A DNA stretch of 64,000 bases from contig JANCIK010000008.1 in NCBI GenBank assembly GCA_028532985.1, positions 1,240,001 to 1,304,000 on the forward strand, read 5' to 3'. The stretch is from Stropharia rugosoannulata. Taxonomy: Eukaryota > Basidiomycota > Agaricomycetes > Agaricales > Strophariaceae. Below are positions 21,063 to 31,927 of this stretch, piece after piece (the stretch's first letter is position 1; each line of letters begins with the position of its first letter). The notes beneath the pieces were generated by a model, which searched no databases, had not been told where the DNA came from, and was given only the letters and a program-made list of their open reading frames with translations. The translations under genes were made by a program, and so were the position numbers.

Positions 21063-23037
21063 GTTGAGTAGGGAGAGTAGTAGCTAGTGTGATGTCTACC
21101 TCGTCGCTCGTCGTTCAGATCGAATTTTTATATGAGCTGTGCACGGTAAGCCCCGGTTGGTGGACTGAGATCTATTGTTACAAGACAATTGTAACAACTT
21201 TCAGATAGTTTCAGCTGCTGTATATATACACTGCCTAGTTATGACTACTTACAATTGTTATGACTAGTTACCATCGTATGCGATCCATTATCTACAGTGC
21301 TGCCACATATTTCCCACGGATTCTAGACAATCTTTCTATTGTTAGTGGTCGCATCAAGCGCAGTGCATGCAGTAGCAACAACCATTGCGTCGTATGCGAT
21401 CCATTATCTACAGTGCTGCCACATATTTCCCACGGATTCTAGACAATCTTTCTATTGTTAGTGGTCGCATCAAGCGCAGTGCATGCGTTAGCAACAGAAC
21501 AAATACATTACCTTTTGTTGTAAGTATTGGGGAAAGTCTGTACGAGAATGGCAGGATCAGCACCCTGCAGGCTTAGCAGGCTTAGGTCAGGTCAAGCTGT
21601 ACAACATCCTCTGTGTACGCGTACCACTAGTGCACACACCTCAGCCTCGGCAGTTGCAGCCGCTCATGCCTGGGCATACTGGACACTAAACACACTCATT
21701 GCAAATCCCAAGCCAGATGCGCAGCCAATATCCGATACAGTATACCAGCTGCAGCCTCTAGGCCTTGAGAGGCATGGTAAAATGTCTGTGCATGTTCATG
21801 CATGTCTGCAATGTTTGCACGCACATACACTGGGCAACCAAGTCAGCACAACTCCAAAAGATTGCAATAATTTAGTATGAAGGGCAGTTAATTGAGTGAG
21901 GAGCAATAAACATTTATAATTACTATGGTCCGTCAGCATGTGAGAATTACGTCCGATTAGGAGAAGTCAGCAGTAGCCCGTGGGGCACAGGGAGTGCATG
22001 TGGTGCAGAGAGGTGGCCAAGGTTGACCTGGTGAATGTTGGAACATGGTGGGCCACTGCGAGCACTTGTGCAGCAGGGTGCGGCGGCGACAAGCTGCGCC
22101 TAAATTTGGAGCGCTGACTGGGCAGCTGCCAGAGGCCTGTGGCAACTGTAATCAAGAGCGTGGCGTATGGTGCAAGAGGAAATGATGTCGCACATGTCGG
22201 CACTGTCAGACTCGGCACAGCAGATGTCCACATCGCACACTGCAGATCGCCGTTGGTCCATACATGCGCGCGACATGGAAGGGCAGCACATTGTACAACT
22301 CACTGTTGTAGGGGTGTGTTCTCCGTCTCATTGCTTTGATTCTTTTCATTTTTTTGTTTGAATTGTATTCGCATTTGTGTATTCACGTTTCATGCTCTAT
22401 CACCACTCTTACAAAATGCTATCTAGTAGTCTACTAAGTTACCATAACCCATCGCTCCAATTTTGCTGCTTTTATCCTCCCACAGGGAGCAAGTCCTTAG
22501 GCGGCTGTGTCTCTTTGTCGAGGCTGATGGTACGGAGTGCCACGGCAGTGGCCCATCAAGGAGGCCCAGATAGGCAGGGGCTTCAAAGAGATCCGATTGG
22601 GGTCTGGCCTGCTGCCTCCGGGGCTGATCCGCAAGCGGGTCCGAGGCGGTTCCCACTGACCTATGACCGGGGTCGTGCTGGCCAGGTCGCTGGAAATAAT
22701 TATACAGTCGTGTTCTCAGAACACATTATACACACGGAGTAGGAATTGGTACAAGTAAAAACTGTATATACATTAAACATGCATAGGATATCCTCCGTGT
22801 AGTGGTCCCGGTTGCACCGCAGAATGAGGCGGGACACTTCTTTACACGCCTTTGTGTGTGCCTTACCAACATGCGATGAGATCGGAGAGGGGATACAATA
22901 GAAGGAGCACAGCCTCCGCACTAGATATCGGAGATTGGTACACTCATGCGTGTCAAGTGCGCCTAAGACAAATTATCAAAGTGAAGTCAAAGAACATGTA
23001 TTGATATCCCGGGAGTATACATGATGTGTATATACAA
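21063..23037. other. Cargo-free or unresolved stretch of the CACTA element
   Basis: The region upstream of the transposase holds its promoter and a 116-bp tandem repeat (listed separately). Open frames at 21,527-21,880 and 22,377-22,742 have no recognised domain or clear splice structure. The segment 21,960-22,310 and its reverse strand are rich in CA/TG words but give no protein family. Confidence 0.4.
21275..21490 (+). repeat. 116-bp tandem duplication upstream of the transposase
   Basis: The word starting CGTATGCGATCCATTATC at 21,275 recurs at 21,391. About 96 bases are identical, through to GCGCAGTGCATGC. The copies then diverge (AGTAGCAACAACC against GTTAGCAACAGAA). It could be a recent slip duplication or part of the transposase promoter. 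Confidence 0.85.
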
Positions 23038-25374
23038 TTACAATCCATCTACATGTGCCACAAATTCCAAGAGCTCAAATACTTCACGAGAAACCATTAG
23101 TTCCTCATCAATATTTGCCTGCCCCCTGATTTCTGTCTGATTCTCGAGCCACTGTGGATTATACAGACATTCGGGAAGCCCTGTTGGCGCTGGAGTTGCA
23201 CTGTGCTCTTCAATTGACAGCCGTGGATGGAGCTTACTCCCCCGAGTCCCTCTGATAGCGGGATTCTGAGACTCTTTGTCAATGTATTTGAAATAATCGC
23301 CAACAACTGGATTACGCCATGGGCAGATCTTGACATAAAACACGGGAACATGGAGGTTGCCTATTTGAGTAACTCCTTCCTCTTCGGATGACATACCGTC
23401 GACAGAGAGTTTCTGGAGAAGGTCACGGAAGTATTGCCATGTCCCAAGGTCAGGTGCACTAGACAATGCTTTCACAGTAATGATTTTCTCCACTGCCTTG
23501 GTTCTTCGTTCGAATTTCTGTTAAATTGACTCAGAAACAGTAAATAAAGCAGCACGATGGAACTCACACGTTCGCGACGCGACCGAGATCCTACAATTGC
23601 AAGTCGCTGCGCTGAGGAGATTTCTATCCGTTGGCTGACCTCATCCGTAGTTTCCATCCTGCCCTCATCAATATTTGGCCTATTCTGAATCAGTCTCCAG
23701 GCCTCTCGAGATCGCTTCAGTTGACCAGAAAACAGAGCAAACAAGTATTTCTCTGGGACATCAGAGATATTCCAAGAGATATCCTCCTGTCTCTCATCCA
23801 AAAGATCATTAACAAATCGTTTCAAAATAACCCGGTTCCAGCGGGATTTCTCATACCCCTTCCCAAAGTCAAGAGTATTTTGATTATCAGGTCCATTTGG
23901 ACCTGTCTCGAATGCGATTACTTGAGCTTGTGGCGCCGGCGTATATTCTGCGAAGTCCTCTATTGACCTTATGTTGTAATGAGTCTTCCAAGCTCGACGC
24001 ACGGCTTGCTAAAACACCGGATTAGATATGCAAATTCAGGAATGATAAACTACTCACCTTCCATGCAAGATCGTGCTCGTTAGGTATTACACTTTTCTGA
24101 GCAGCAATTGCTTGCTGATTCTCCGATCGAGCAGAGCACTTGCGTCGTCCTTTTGGGCTTGTGGTTTTTGCGACCGATATGTCCGCCCCAATCTGTTGGA
24201 TTACCTCTCTGACAAGTGTACGGACATTATGTTCGCCCTCGGGGCTACCCAAATCTAGTGAGACATCCAAAGGAAGCATAGCCGCTATCATATGTGTCAA
24301 GTTAAATTATAAATAAGAAAATATATGGCTTACTTCTATTGCTATTAGTGTTTGGTGGGGACGGAGTAGCTGTGGGACGCAATGGAACAACTCCGATGTT
24401 TAATCTGCTTCCTGAACAACACGAGAAGTAGACACCCTGGTGCGCTGGGGGGTAACCGGGGCTGACGGGAGCTCTGTTTCTGCAGCTTGCAGCCGCTGTC
24501 GAAGGCCAAGTATTTCATTATCACGAGTGATCTAATATTTTTCAAATATCATGACTGTGGCCTGAAAATCTATATTCAATACTCACCTTTTCTCGCTGTG
24601 TCTCCGCTTTCATGGCCTCAATTATAGCTTTCTGAATGGGTATAATTTAATAAATGTTTTCTGAAGATTACACAAGTAAAACATACCAAATCATTGTACT
24701 GCTTGGACAAGTCCTCAAACTGCTGCTTTCCGACTGCCAATGTTGTTTTCTGTTCGTAATAAGCCAGATATGTAACTTAGATGCTGTAGTAACATACCAG
24801 GCTATTGTTGACGTCTTTTAGTCCATTGACTTCACGTTCATACTGTAGTACATGTTGGGTGAGTTGCGCCTCGGTTTCGGCATCCTCAGCATGACGACGA
24901 CTCTGTTCCTCGTGCTGTTGCCGTAGCCTTTGAATTTCAGCTTCCTGAGCTTTGATTCGAACGGAATGTTCCAGTGCCTTTTGTCTTGACATCTCCTCCC
25001 GTTCACGAAGCTTGTGCTGCAATTAGCACTACGGATTAACTTCAAAGACGACACTCACATCATCCAAAGTGCGCTGATTAGGGCCAGCCACTGCAACTCT
25101 CTTGCAAGCGAGAGACTCCTGTAAAGCTTTTAGATTTAGCACATGCAAAAAGAGTTCAAATTACCTCAGCAATGCCTTCAATTGCATTATGTTGACGTCG
25201 AAGAATGGTATCAGGCGTGACAACTGGCGGTATTTCTGGCTCGTGGTAAAGAATCATAGGGGCCAGCGATTGTGCGATGGCATCCTCCTCATCCACTTGG
25301 CTGTCCGCCCAGACATTTGTGCTGGACAAAATCTGAGTAGGGGCTATGATGTTTCTGTTAGTTAAGTCGTTCAT
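23038..25374 (-). CDS. Coiled-coil protein of the CACTA element, unidentified
   Basis: A chain of short exons read from ATG 25,374 (MNDLTNRNIIAPTQI) to the stop at 23,038. A long heptad-rich coiled coil lies in the second quarter (for example EAEIQRLRQQHEEQSRRHAED and TTLAVGKQQFEDLSKQYNDL). A basic region follows (SPKGRRKCSARSEN), then a C-terminal globular part with KGYEKSRWNRVILKRFVNDL, WRNPVVGDYFKYIDKE and a conserved end FELLEFVAHVDGL. Most introns are 50-60 nt. One exon (about 24,400-24,530) seems to hit a stop near 24,416, so either an intron was missed or the gene is damaged. Position within the transposon suggests an accessory role like plant TNPA, but no sequence similarity to TNPA is claimed. 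Confidence 0.55.
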
Positions 25375-25751
25375 TTGTTAGAGGTAACACTAGTAAACAG
25401 AGATATTTGGTGTTGAACGAAAGCCTGCTTTTAAGCACCATCGAGGGTAAACGGCACAGATAAATAGTGATAATCTATTGTTTGACTCACCTTGACGACC
25501 ACAATACGGTTTCCAGAATCACAATACGTTGGACTCAAACTAATATCACACAAGGGCAGATTGTTGAATCATGGTTCCGCATCTGTACGGTATAAGGGTT
25601 AATGCAAAGTGTCAATCACTATATCTTTTGTCTCTTTCACAAGTGCTATAAGCCGGTGACAGTTCTGCCAACTGTGTTTCCAATTGTTCAATTCATCCGG
25701 CGATCAATACGTCCGTTACTTATTGTAGGGTGAGTATACTGAGGGTGAGAA

Positions 25752-26504
25752 TATGATGCGGTTTCTGCACAAGTATTCCCACGCGCGCCACACTTTGATG
25801 AGGCCGCGCGCGCGTCTCAAACCTGGAGGACATTTCTTGATTCACTGCATTCGGCATATATAGAATCTGAATAAAGATTAAAGGGATCAAATCCAATGTT
25901 TAGACTCGTATTATCAGTAGAAACAATATGATGAATCATTGCTAATATCCTTTCAATGTACCAGGGGGAGCCTACAATCTATTGGATTTTAAGAGACATA
26001 TGTATAGCTTTGGTCCATGCTGTTTTAAATACAAGTGATTTTAGCTGTTTTAATGTGATCATAATGACAAAATAGGAAGCAAAAACATTGCTTATACACT
26101 TTACATCACATTAATGACGATGTATTATGTTATTTTTAGTGAGAAAAAAGTGTACATGTATTGTAACCATGCACAAAACAATGTAACCTCGCTCTAAACA
26201 AAATAGAAATGCCCAGGAGATGGTGAAGAAGAAATGTCCCCTCAGTTTGTGTCGCGCGCGTAGTCCCATCAAGTGTGGCGCGCGTGAGCGTATCGTGGGA
26301 ATTGCGGTACAAATACATTGATGAGATGTATTCTCCTGCCAGAAGTGGTGGGAATGCTCTATAAGCATCGAAGGTGTACCCCCCGGAAACCTCTATATTC
26401 ATTATATAGCAAAAAGGGGGAAAAAATCTATACTTGGCGTTGCGAAGGTAGTCCCAACGAGTGTCGCGCGCGCGTGGGAATACTTGTGCAGAAACCGCAT
26501 CATA
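25752..26504. mobile_element. Nested 753-bp inverted-repeat element
   Basis: Perfect 36-bp inverted ends beginning TATGATGCGGTTTCTGCACA, flanked by GTGAGAA at 25,745-25,751 and 26,505-26,511, a 7-bp target duplication. Extra copies of the inner GCGCGC..CACACTTGATG words occur in inverted order near 25,783-25,812, 26,250-26,285 and 26,450-26,475, which gives it a folded inner structure. Overlapping minus-strand frames at 26,111-26,402 look incidental. It inserted into the CACTA element and is therefore younger. Confidence 0.85.
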
Positions 26505-26511
26505 GTGAGAA

Positions 26512-27137
26512 TTTATGCTAGCTGCGCACTTATGGCGCGCATCACCGACACAGACTACAATTGTACCGCGGTCACTGTATCAGATCTAAGTTTGTTACGA
26601 CATTACAGCATTCATGGGCTGCACGGACTTCAAATTTGCACAGACGTGCTCACCGCACAGACACGGATGCACGACTTATACAGGAGGGCATACACTGATA
26701 CAGTGATGTGTAGATCGTCTCACAGCACAAACAGTGCACGGATGTGTGCGGAGACGCGCAGAAACGCAGATCGTCTCACAGGCAGTGCACAAATGTGCGT
26801 GGAGATGTACCGACGTGCCAATGCTGCATGTACAAATGTTCAATGAGTAATAACATACATGCATCACGGACAACAGAGATCCATGGCACATGCACATATT
26901 GTCTCGCCCTATACATACATGCAAGGGATAGAGTACACTTTGTTCAATTCCGGCTCATGGTGCCTGCTTGCGCGTGCCAGATCTTCATAAGGGATGAGCG
27001 CTTGACTGGGTCTTCTTTCTCACACCTTGTTCATGGCCCAACACATTCGCAATTATCATGGGATGGCAAATATATCAAGTGATTCTGTAAGTACGAATAC
27101 ATTATTTGAAATATAAAATATCATGATCTTCCAATCA
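26512..27137. other. Unresolved stretch of the CACTA element
   Basis: Contains an imperfect tandem duplication around AGATCGTCTCACAG (26,712 and 26,768) in a stretch of alternating purine and pyrimidine bases. The frames 26,484-26,846 and 26,744-27,082 overlap it and show only low-complexity peptide. No gene supported. Confidence 0.4.
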
Positions 27138-27712
27138 TCAACAGTCGAGGTATTGCTTTGCGAGGTAAACTTTGAGCTCGTCGTAATATGGGGGCAATGC
27201 TTATAGACAGAATAACATTAATGAAATATACAATGTGATAATAATCAATAAACTCACTGTTTGTGCAAGGCTAAGTCCAGTAAGTGATCGTCGGAGGATC
27301 TCATATTGACTATGGAATGGCGATTTCTGGATGCGACTCTCAGAGCAACAACATCTCCTTGAATATTCAACTGATTATTTTGAGATAGCAGAATATGGCG
27401 TTTGAAGAAAATCCGAAAATGAGCTGTGCGACGTCGCTTGAGGCGCATCTGGACAAATATATCATGCGTGTAGGGTTGAATATTGCCTTGAGACATGACA
27501 TTCTCAAGGCATGGATAACGAACATCCTGTGGATCGGAAGATGTACAGTTTGCTTGAATCACTATTGGGCGGGGATATTTCACGGCAGACGAGTACAATC
27601 GCCCTCTAAGCAATACAAAGCCCCTGGTCTGCAGAAATTGTAAGTAAAATGGCAATCAAGCAATAACAATGCATACATTCTCTGGGGATATCCATTTTCG
27701 CTGATTAGGCAT
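27138..27712 (-). CDS. Small unidentified cargo gene of the CACTA element
   Basis: Exon 1 is 27,712-27,677 (MPNQRKWISPEN). An intron (GTATGC..CTGCAG) leads into exon 2, from 27,628, reading TRGFVLLRGRLYSSAVKYPR, then YTHDIFVQMRLKRRRTAHFR, to about 27,257 where a GTGAGT donor follows. A last short exon ending at 27,138-27,140 would give PPYYDELKVYLAKQYLDC, but the phase of that junction does not fit cleanly. The central part has the alternating pattern of a beta-rich fold. I recognise it only as a type of protein of unknown function; no role is proposed. Confidence 0.5.
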
Positions 27713-27719
27713 TTGAGAT

Positions 27720-28525
27720 GAGTTACCAATGCAAGGTTAGAATGGTTTGAGTTAATTGAACAGCTCTGCTGTGGAGGTGTAGTATCGAGACTTGCAAGCA
27801 ATCTGTGTCTTTTAATATGTTGATGTACAATAGCCAGATTGACTTATTATTTGCCGTCTCCACTGCATAACAATTCTGCTAATTAGCCCATGGGAATATA
27901 AGCGTCACTTGAGCGCCACTGACGACAAATTCAATGAGTCACAATTAAATGAACATGGTCTTTTATTGATAAATATCGGTTGCTGACAGCTGTGAGAAAC
28001 AAAGGCCTAGGTAACCGTGCTAGTAGCGCCCTTCATGTAACAGCCATCTTTTTGTATTCTTGGACAAATGCACTGTAATACATGACGTTCATAGTATTAC
28101 TGATATTTTGGGCAGGGTATCATCCTACATGCTACCAGATTGACCCAAGTCCACAAACCTAAAGGCCTGGACCTGATCTGCATCTGCAACCTCCCAAATG
28201 CACTGTGCATGTGCATGGTTTGCATTCTGCTATCTCAAGCTTTGGTGTCGTATGTGGATACAGAGTGTTGTTCATTACCTATGTCATCTGGATTCTGCAA
28301 GAAGAATCACAAACTCTATTGGCTAGTACTTGCCCACGCAGGCGTGTGCATGTGCATGTGTGACTGCACGTACATGTGCATATGTGTATGTGTGCGTGCG
28401 TGCTGGTCTATGTTGGTAGATAGACAACCACATTGTGCAGTGCATGACGCGTGAACACTCAGACCGACTATACAACAGAATGTTCATTGGATGCGGGATA
28501 TAAAATACATATATATCAAGCGCCA
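27720..28525. other. Non-coding stretch of the CACTA element
   Basis: Lies upstream of the small cargo gene and downstream of the WD40 gene. It contains a run of alternating GT/CA words at 28,335-28,410 (TGTGCATGTGCATGTG type), a simple-sequence tract able to adopt Z-DNA. No gene supported. Confidence 0.4.
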
Positions 28526-30006
28526 CTACCAAAACATAAAGCGTGCACTATTCTGATATATAAATGCAAGTGCCATTGCAATAAAACACGCCTGAATGAC
28601 AAGGTTGAATGGTGATGTCGATGGTATCAGTGGTGGTGTTTTGTCCGCGCCAACATGTTGAACAACAGGAACCTCGCGGTTCTTGCACCAAATAGCAATC
28701 GAGCATGGCCCATCAGTCCCACCATTTTGAGACATGGCTGAGAAGATATATGGCGACTCTGTGTTTTCTGTGGCCTAATACTTCGATTTATATAAAGACA
28801 GCATACCAGAAATGATGTTCACTTACAGTAATAGCCTGTACCCGGTCGTTACCAGCCTTAAGCTCATCCACCATGTTTCCAGTCCGTCGATCAAATATGT
28901 ACATCACACCATGATCACTTCCGCAGATAATAAACTTGCAGTTCTCGATGAGGCGGAGTTGTCGAGGCCGCATGGACTTTGAAACTGCGACTGGGTAGGT
29001 GCGTACACGAAGCCAAGAGTCATAGCGGTATGCAGCTACACCTTCCGAAGGATCGTCTAAGCAGATAACGTTTCTGCGAAGGTTTGCAGACACATTGCCG
29101 CTAACACAAGTAAGTACAGAACCGAAATCAATGTTGTGAGGCACTCACATACGACATCCAGTGTATCGTGTGTCTTGCACCTTTCCATCGCTTCCACTTA
29201 GTGTATGTCTTATTGAGGGTAAGTAAATTTTGTAATGTGGCAAGAATAAGCACATACATAACGCCGTCATATAATCCAAAGCTGTAGATTTCCTTATTGT
29301 CGCCAAGATTTCCAAATGCAAGCGCCTTTGGGACATGATTCTTGATCGTCACATTGAACACTGGCCTTAAGTCCATCCTTGATCCTATTTCGAACAGGGA
29401 TATTACGGAACTACGATTAGACACAACGAGACGATTTGATGCAGGGTCGAAAGTGATTGCTGTAATCTCGCCTGGGTCTACCCCTAATGCACAGAATGAC
29501 TCAACATAGGTCTGGTAATTACAGTAGTGTTAGCTACGTATAGTTCACGCAAAAATAAACTCACAGTTTCTCGACCCGAAACTTCTTTCCAGCATACAAT
29601 ATATCCCCCCAGAGTACCATACACAAGCCCGTCATCTGGTTCATCTTCGCGTTGTATCCATGCTAGTGCTGTAGTTGCCCCGCGATCACCTGCCCCAGAA
29701 GGGCGGGAAAATTGAGAAATTTGACCGAAATCCGGATTACGCTGCCCAATGGCCCGGCGTAGGTCCCATACACGGACACCGTCTTGCCCTACTTCCCATT
29801 AGCATTGATAGTGTGTAATATTACAGAGAATACATATGTAACGTACCACCACTGGCAAGTTTGCCATCGTCCGTAGCTGCCATGCAGAGTACAAGGCCCT
29901 TGTGACCTTTAATGTGAGTTTTCAAAGAATACATATCATTCTTTGACGTTAGGATCGATGGTGGAGATCCACCAGAGGCGGTTGTTGCATTGAGCTTTGA
30001 GGACAT
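28526..30006 (-). CDS. WD40-repeat protein with C-terminal membrane segment, transposon cargo
   Basis: ATG at 30,006; the first exon reads to KLASGG and splices to QDGVRVWDLRRAIGQRNPDF, a canonical WD40 blade end. Further blade-like strings are LAWIQREDEPDDGLVYGTLGG, ITAITFDPASNRLVVSN, YSFGLYDGVM, LIENCKFIICGSDHGVMYIFD and GNDRVQAITVSE. The protein ends after a C-terminal hydrophobic stretch (NLVIQACFIAMALAFIYQNSA) near the stop at 28,526, suggesting a tail anchor. Five or six introns of 50-65 nt carry normal splice signals and no break was found. WD40 proteins act as interaction scaffolds. Why a transposon carries one is unknown; capture from the host or a role in element expression are both possible. 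Confidence 0.7.
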
Positions 30007-30479
30007 GATATTTGATAGTGCAGCCTACGGCTTGACTGCATGCTATAAATGTTTCCTTCACAATAAGCACTGCCTACTCAGTTGTTAAGGACCTGGCGTA
30101 CAACATGTTCCATGGTATCCAACATATGATGCATGCGATCTTTCATTGACCTAAAAGATACAGTATTACAATAATGCTTAATTGTAGCTATAGAGTGGTC
30201 ACTGCGACGTGCGATTATTATTTGATGTCTGACATACGACATGATGCATGCAATCTTACCGATGCCACTGACCTAAAAATAGATGCAGCACTTACAATAA
30301 TGATTCGTAGCAATGGACAACCACTATTATTCAGTAGCACCCTGCAGTAGCGTCCTTTGTTTTGGGTAGTCGTACTTTAGCAATTTTGTCTTACAATTAG
30401 ATAGAATGTTAAATGGCGTTGCAAAGCTGTGACATATGTATTTAAATGAACTCAGACGCCAGTGCACACTTGTGCTACT
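30007..30479. other. Divergent promoter region between two cargo genes
   Basis: Lies between the starts of the WD40 gene (-) and the unidentified gene (+). A sequence phrase (CATGATGCATGCAATCTTACC near 30,240) partly repeats one near 30,128 (CATATGATGCATGCGATCTTTC), each followed by TGACCTAAAA, an imperfect direct repeat about 115 bp apart. Confidence 0.45.
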
Positions 30480-31305
30480 ATGTCTTCATCAATCATTGAA
30501 GTTATCTCTGCCGGAGCGTTTGCCCCAGTTCCCCGCCCCTCGACCACTTGTGGTGCCACTTGACCTAACGGATCTTCTTTCCATACGACATGCGTCCCTT
30601 TGGATCTCGAAGACCTCGATGGAGCACCAGAACCATCTCACATTGGGCCCATGGGGCCCTCTCCATCGTTGGCAACAATTAGATATCGTCCATACAGCAA
30701 AGATCAAGAGCGGCGCAAGGGAACAGATAATAAAGGCAAGAGTAGAGCTATTTCTTCCCCACTCACATCGCCGTCGCCGTCGCCGTCTCCAGAGCCAGAG
30801 CCAGTGCTTCCTGGACACACACGACTAATCAGACCAGCTCAACATCCATCTCCACCTGTTGCTTCAACCAGTGCCGCAGGAGCTCGGGCAGTCTCGCTAC
30901 TGATTGCCCGTCCCAAGAATGCAACTCGGCTCAACTTGGAGGGATTGCTTGGCTGGAGCGAAAACGACTATAAGGACTTCAGAGTGAGTTGTGATGTTTG
31001 CCCGTTGCAAGTTTTTATTTTGATGTAAATGTAGTTGGCCGTTGCTGTTGGCTGCAAGCGTCTCCTCGATCCCACCAAGTCATGGGTCTCGCAAGACTCC
31101 AACAAGGTGTTGATGCTTCGGAATGAGGTGTGTACTATGTCTGCGATGCTCAGTCAATAAACTTATACTCCACGAGATTTGTGGTGATTATCCGCGGCTT
31201 CTGCAGTACCAGGATATTTGGCCATTTGAGATTTCCGTCCAGGCCTCGCTAAAAAGCAGTGCTGCAACTTCGAGGAGGAAAGTAGCTGTTGTTGCACCTG
31301 TTTGA
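30480..31305 (+). CDS. Unidentified cargo gene at the right end of the CACTA element
   Basis: ATG at 30,480 (MSSSIIEVISAGAFAPVPRP) followed by a stop in frame at about 30,565, so either an intron of uncertain borders lies there or the gene is broken. From about 30,600 it reads DLEDLDGAPEPSHIGP, a Ser/Pro-rich linker and ARPKNATRLNLEGLLGWSE. An intron follows, then LLDPTKSWVSQDSNKVLMLR, another intron (31,127-31,185 area), and the end YQDIWPFEISVQASLKSSA before the stop at 31,303-31,305. The WPFE and LKSS pattern recalls a family of basidiomycete proteins of unknown function often found near transposons. No function is proposed. Confidence 0.5.
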
Positions 31306-31736
31306 TTTCCAGCGCGCTGGTGGATCGCCCTCACTTTGTATACTGTAACTCCTACAATGATCCTACGATTGTCCTACGCTTCATTTCAGTACGAATTATA
31401 TATATATATTCCTTTGTGCCTTCAGAAGCACCAAATTCATGCCTACATATTCAGTTTTATTTATGATGAAAAACGAGGAAACAACTACAATTTCATTACT
31501 GTTTTTAGATGCACACTTTTTACAAGTTTCTGCCAGATCAAAAACGCGACTAAAACTGTGATATTTATCCTACTTGTTATGCTGACAAAAAAATGAATCA
31601 ACAGTCATGTTTTCGGGCAGTAAAATAATTCAAATTTACTTAGAAAAAGATTCCAAAGTATAAGGTAAGTATAAGTTTTTATTACAGTCTGTATTCTTTG
31701 GCATACGTATAACATTAACAAAGATTGTTTTTTTTA

Positions 31737-31778
31737 CGGTGTTTTGGCGTGACCGAAAAACATGAACTTCCCGGAGTG
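31737..31778 (-). repeat. Right terminal inverted repeat of the CACTA element
   Basis: Reverse complement begins CACTCCGGGAAGTTCATG and matches the left end at 39 of 42 positions. TAG at 31,779-31,781 is the second copy of the target duplication. The right end lies 150 bp from the stop codon of the mL59-like gene and so probably within or close to its 3' untranslated region. Confidence 0.92.
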
Positions 31779-31927
31779 TAGGAAGATCAGGTTTGTTTTT
31801 GTTGCGCATATAAATAATTGCTGTATTTGCTGTGATGCGCGTCGGGAGTTGGAAAGAGAGAACCATGTTGTGATAGAGTTGTGAAAATGCAAAGCGATGT
31901 GTATTAAGAGAAAGTATGAAAACAAGA

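Larger units (their letters stand above)
16656..31778. mobile_element. Complete 15.1-kb CACTA-like DNA transposon with cargo genes
   Basis: The left end (16656-16697) and the reverse complement of the right end (31737-31778) match at 39 of 42 positions, beginning CACTCCGGGAAGTT. Both sides are flanked by TAG, the 3-bp target duplication expected for CACTA elements. Subterminal copies of CGTAGGATCATTGTA-type words lie near 17,050-17,100 and, inverted, near 31,350-31,385. Inside are a Tnp2-type transposase gene (-), a coiled-coil protein gene (-), a small unidentified gene (-), a WD40 gene (-) and an unidentified gene (+). The insertion point is between two convergent host genes, 376 bp after the RING stop and 150 bp from the mL59 stop, so no host ORF is broken. 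One frameshift in the transposase suggests this copy may depend on others. Confidence 0.9.

Noticed and set aside
28335..28410. Regular TGTGCATG words that could suggest a CRISPR-like or satellite array
   Set aside because: Units are irregular and a few bases long; it is a simple-sequence tract in a eukaryotic genome.
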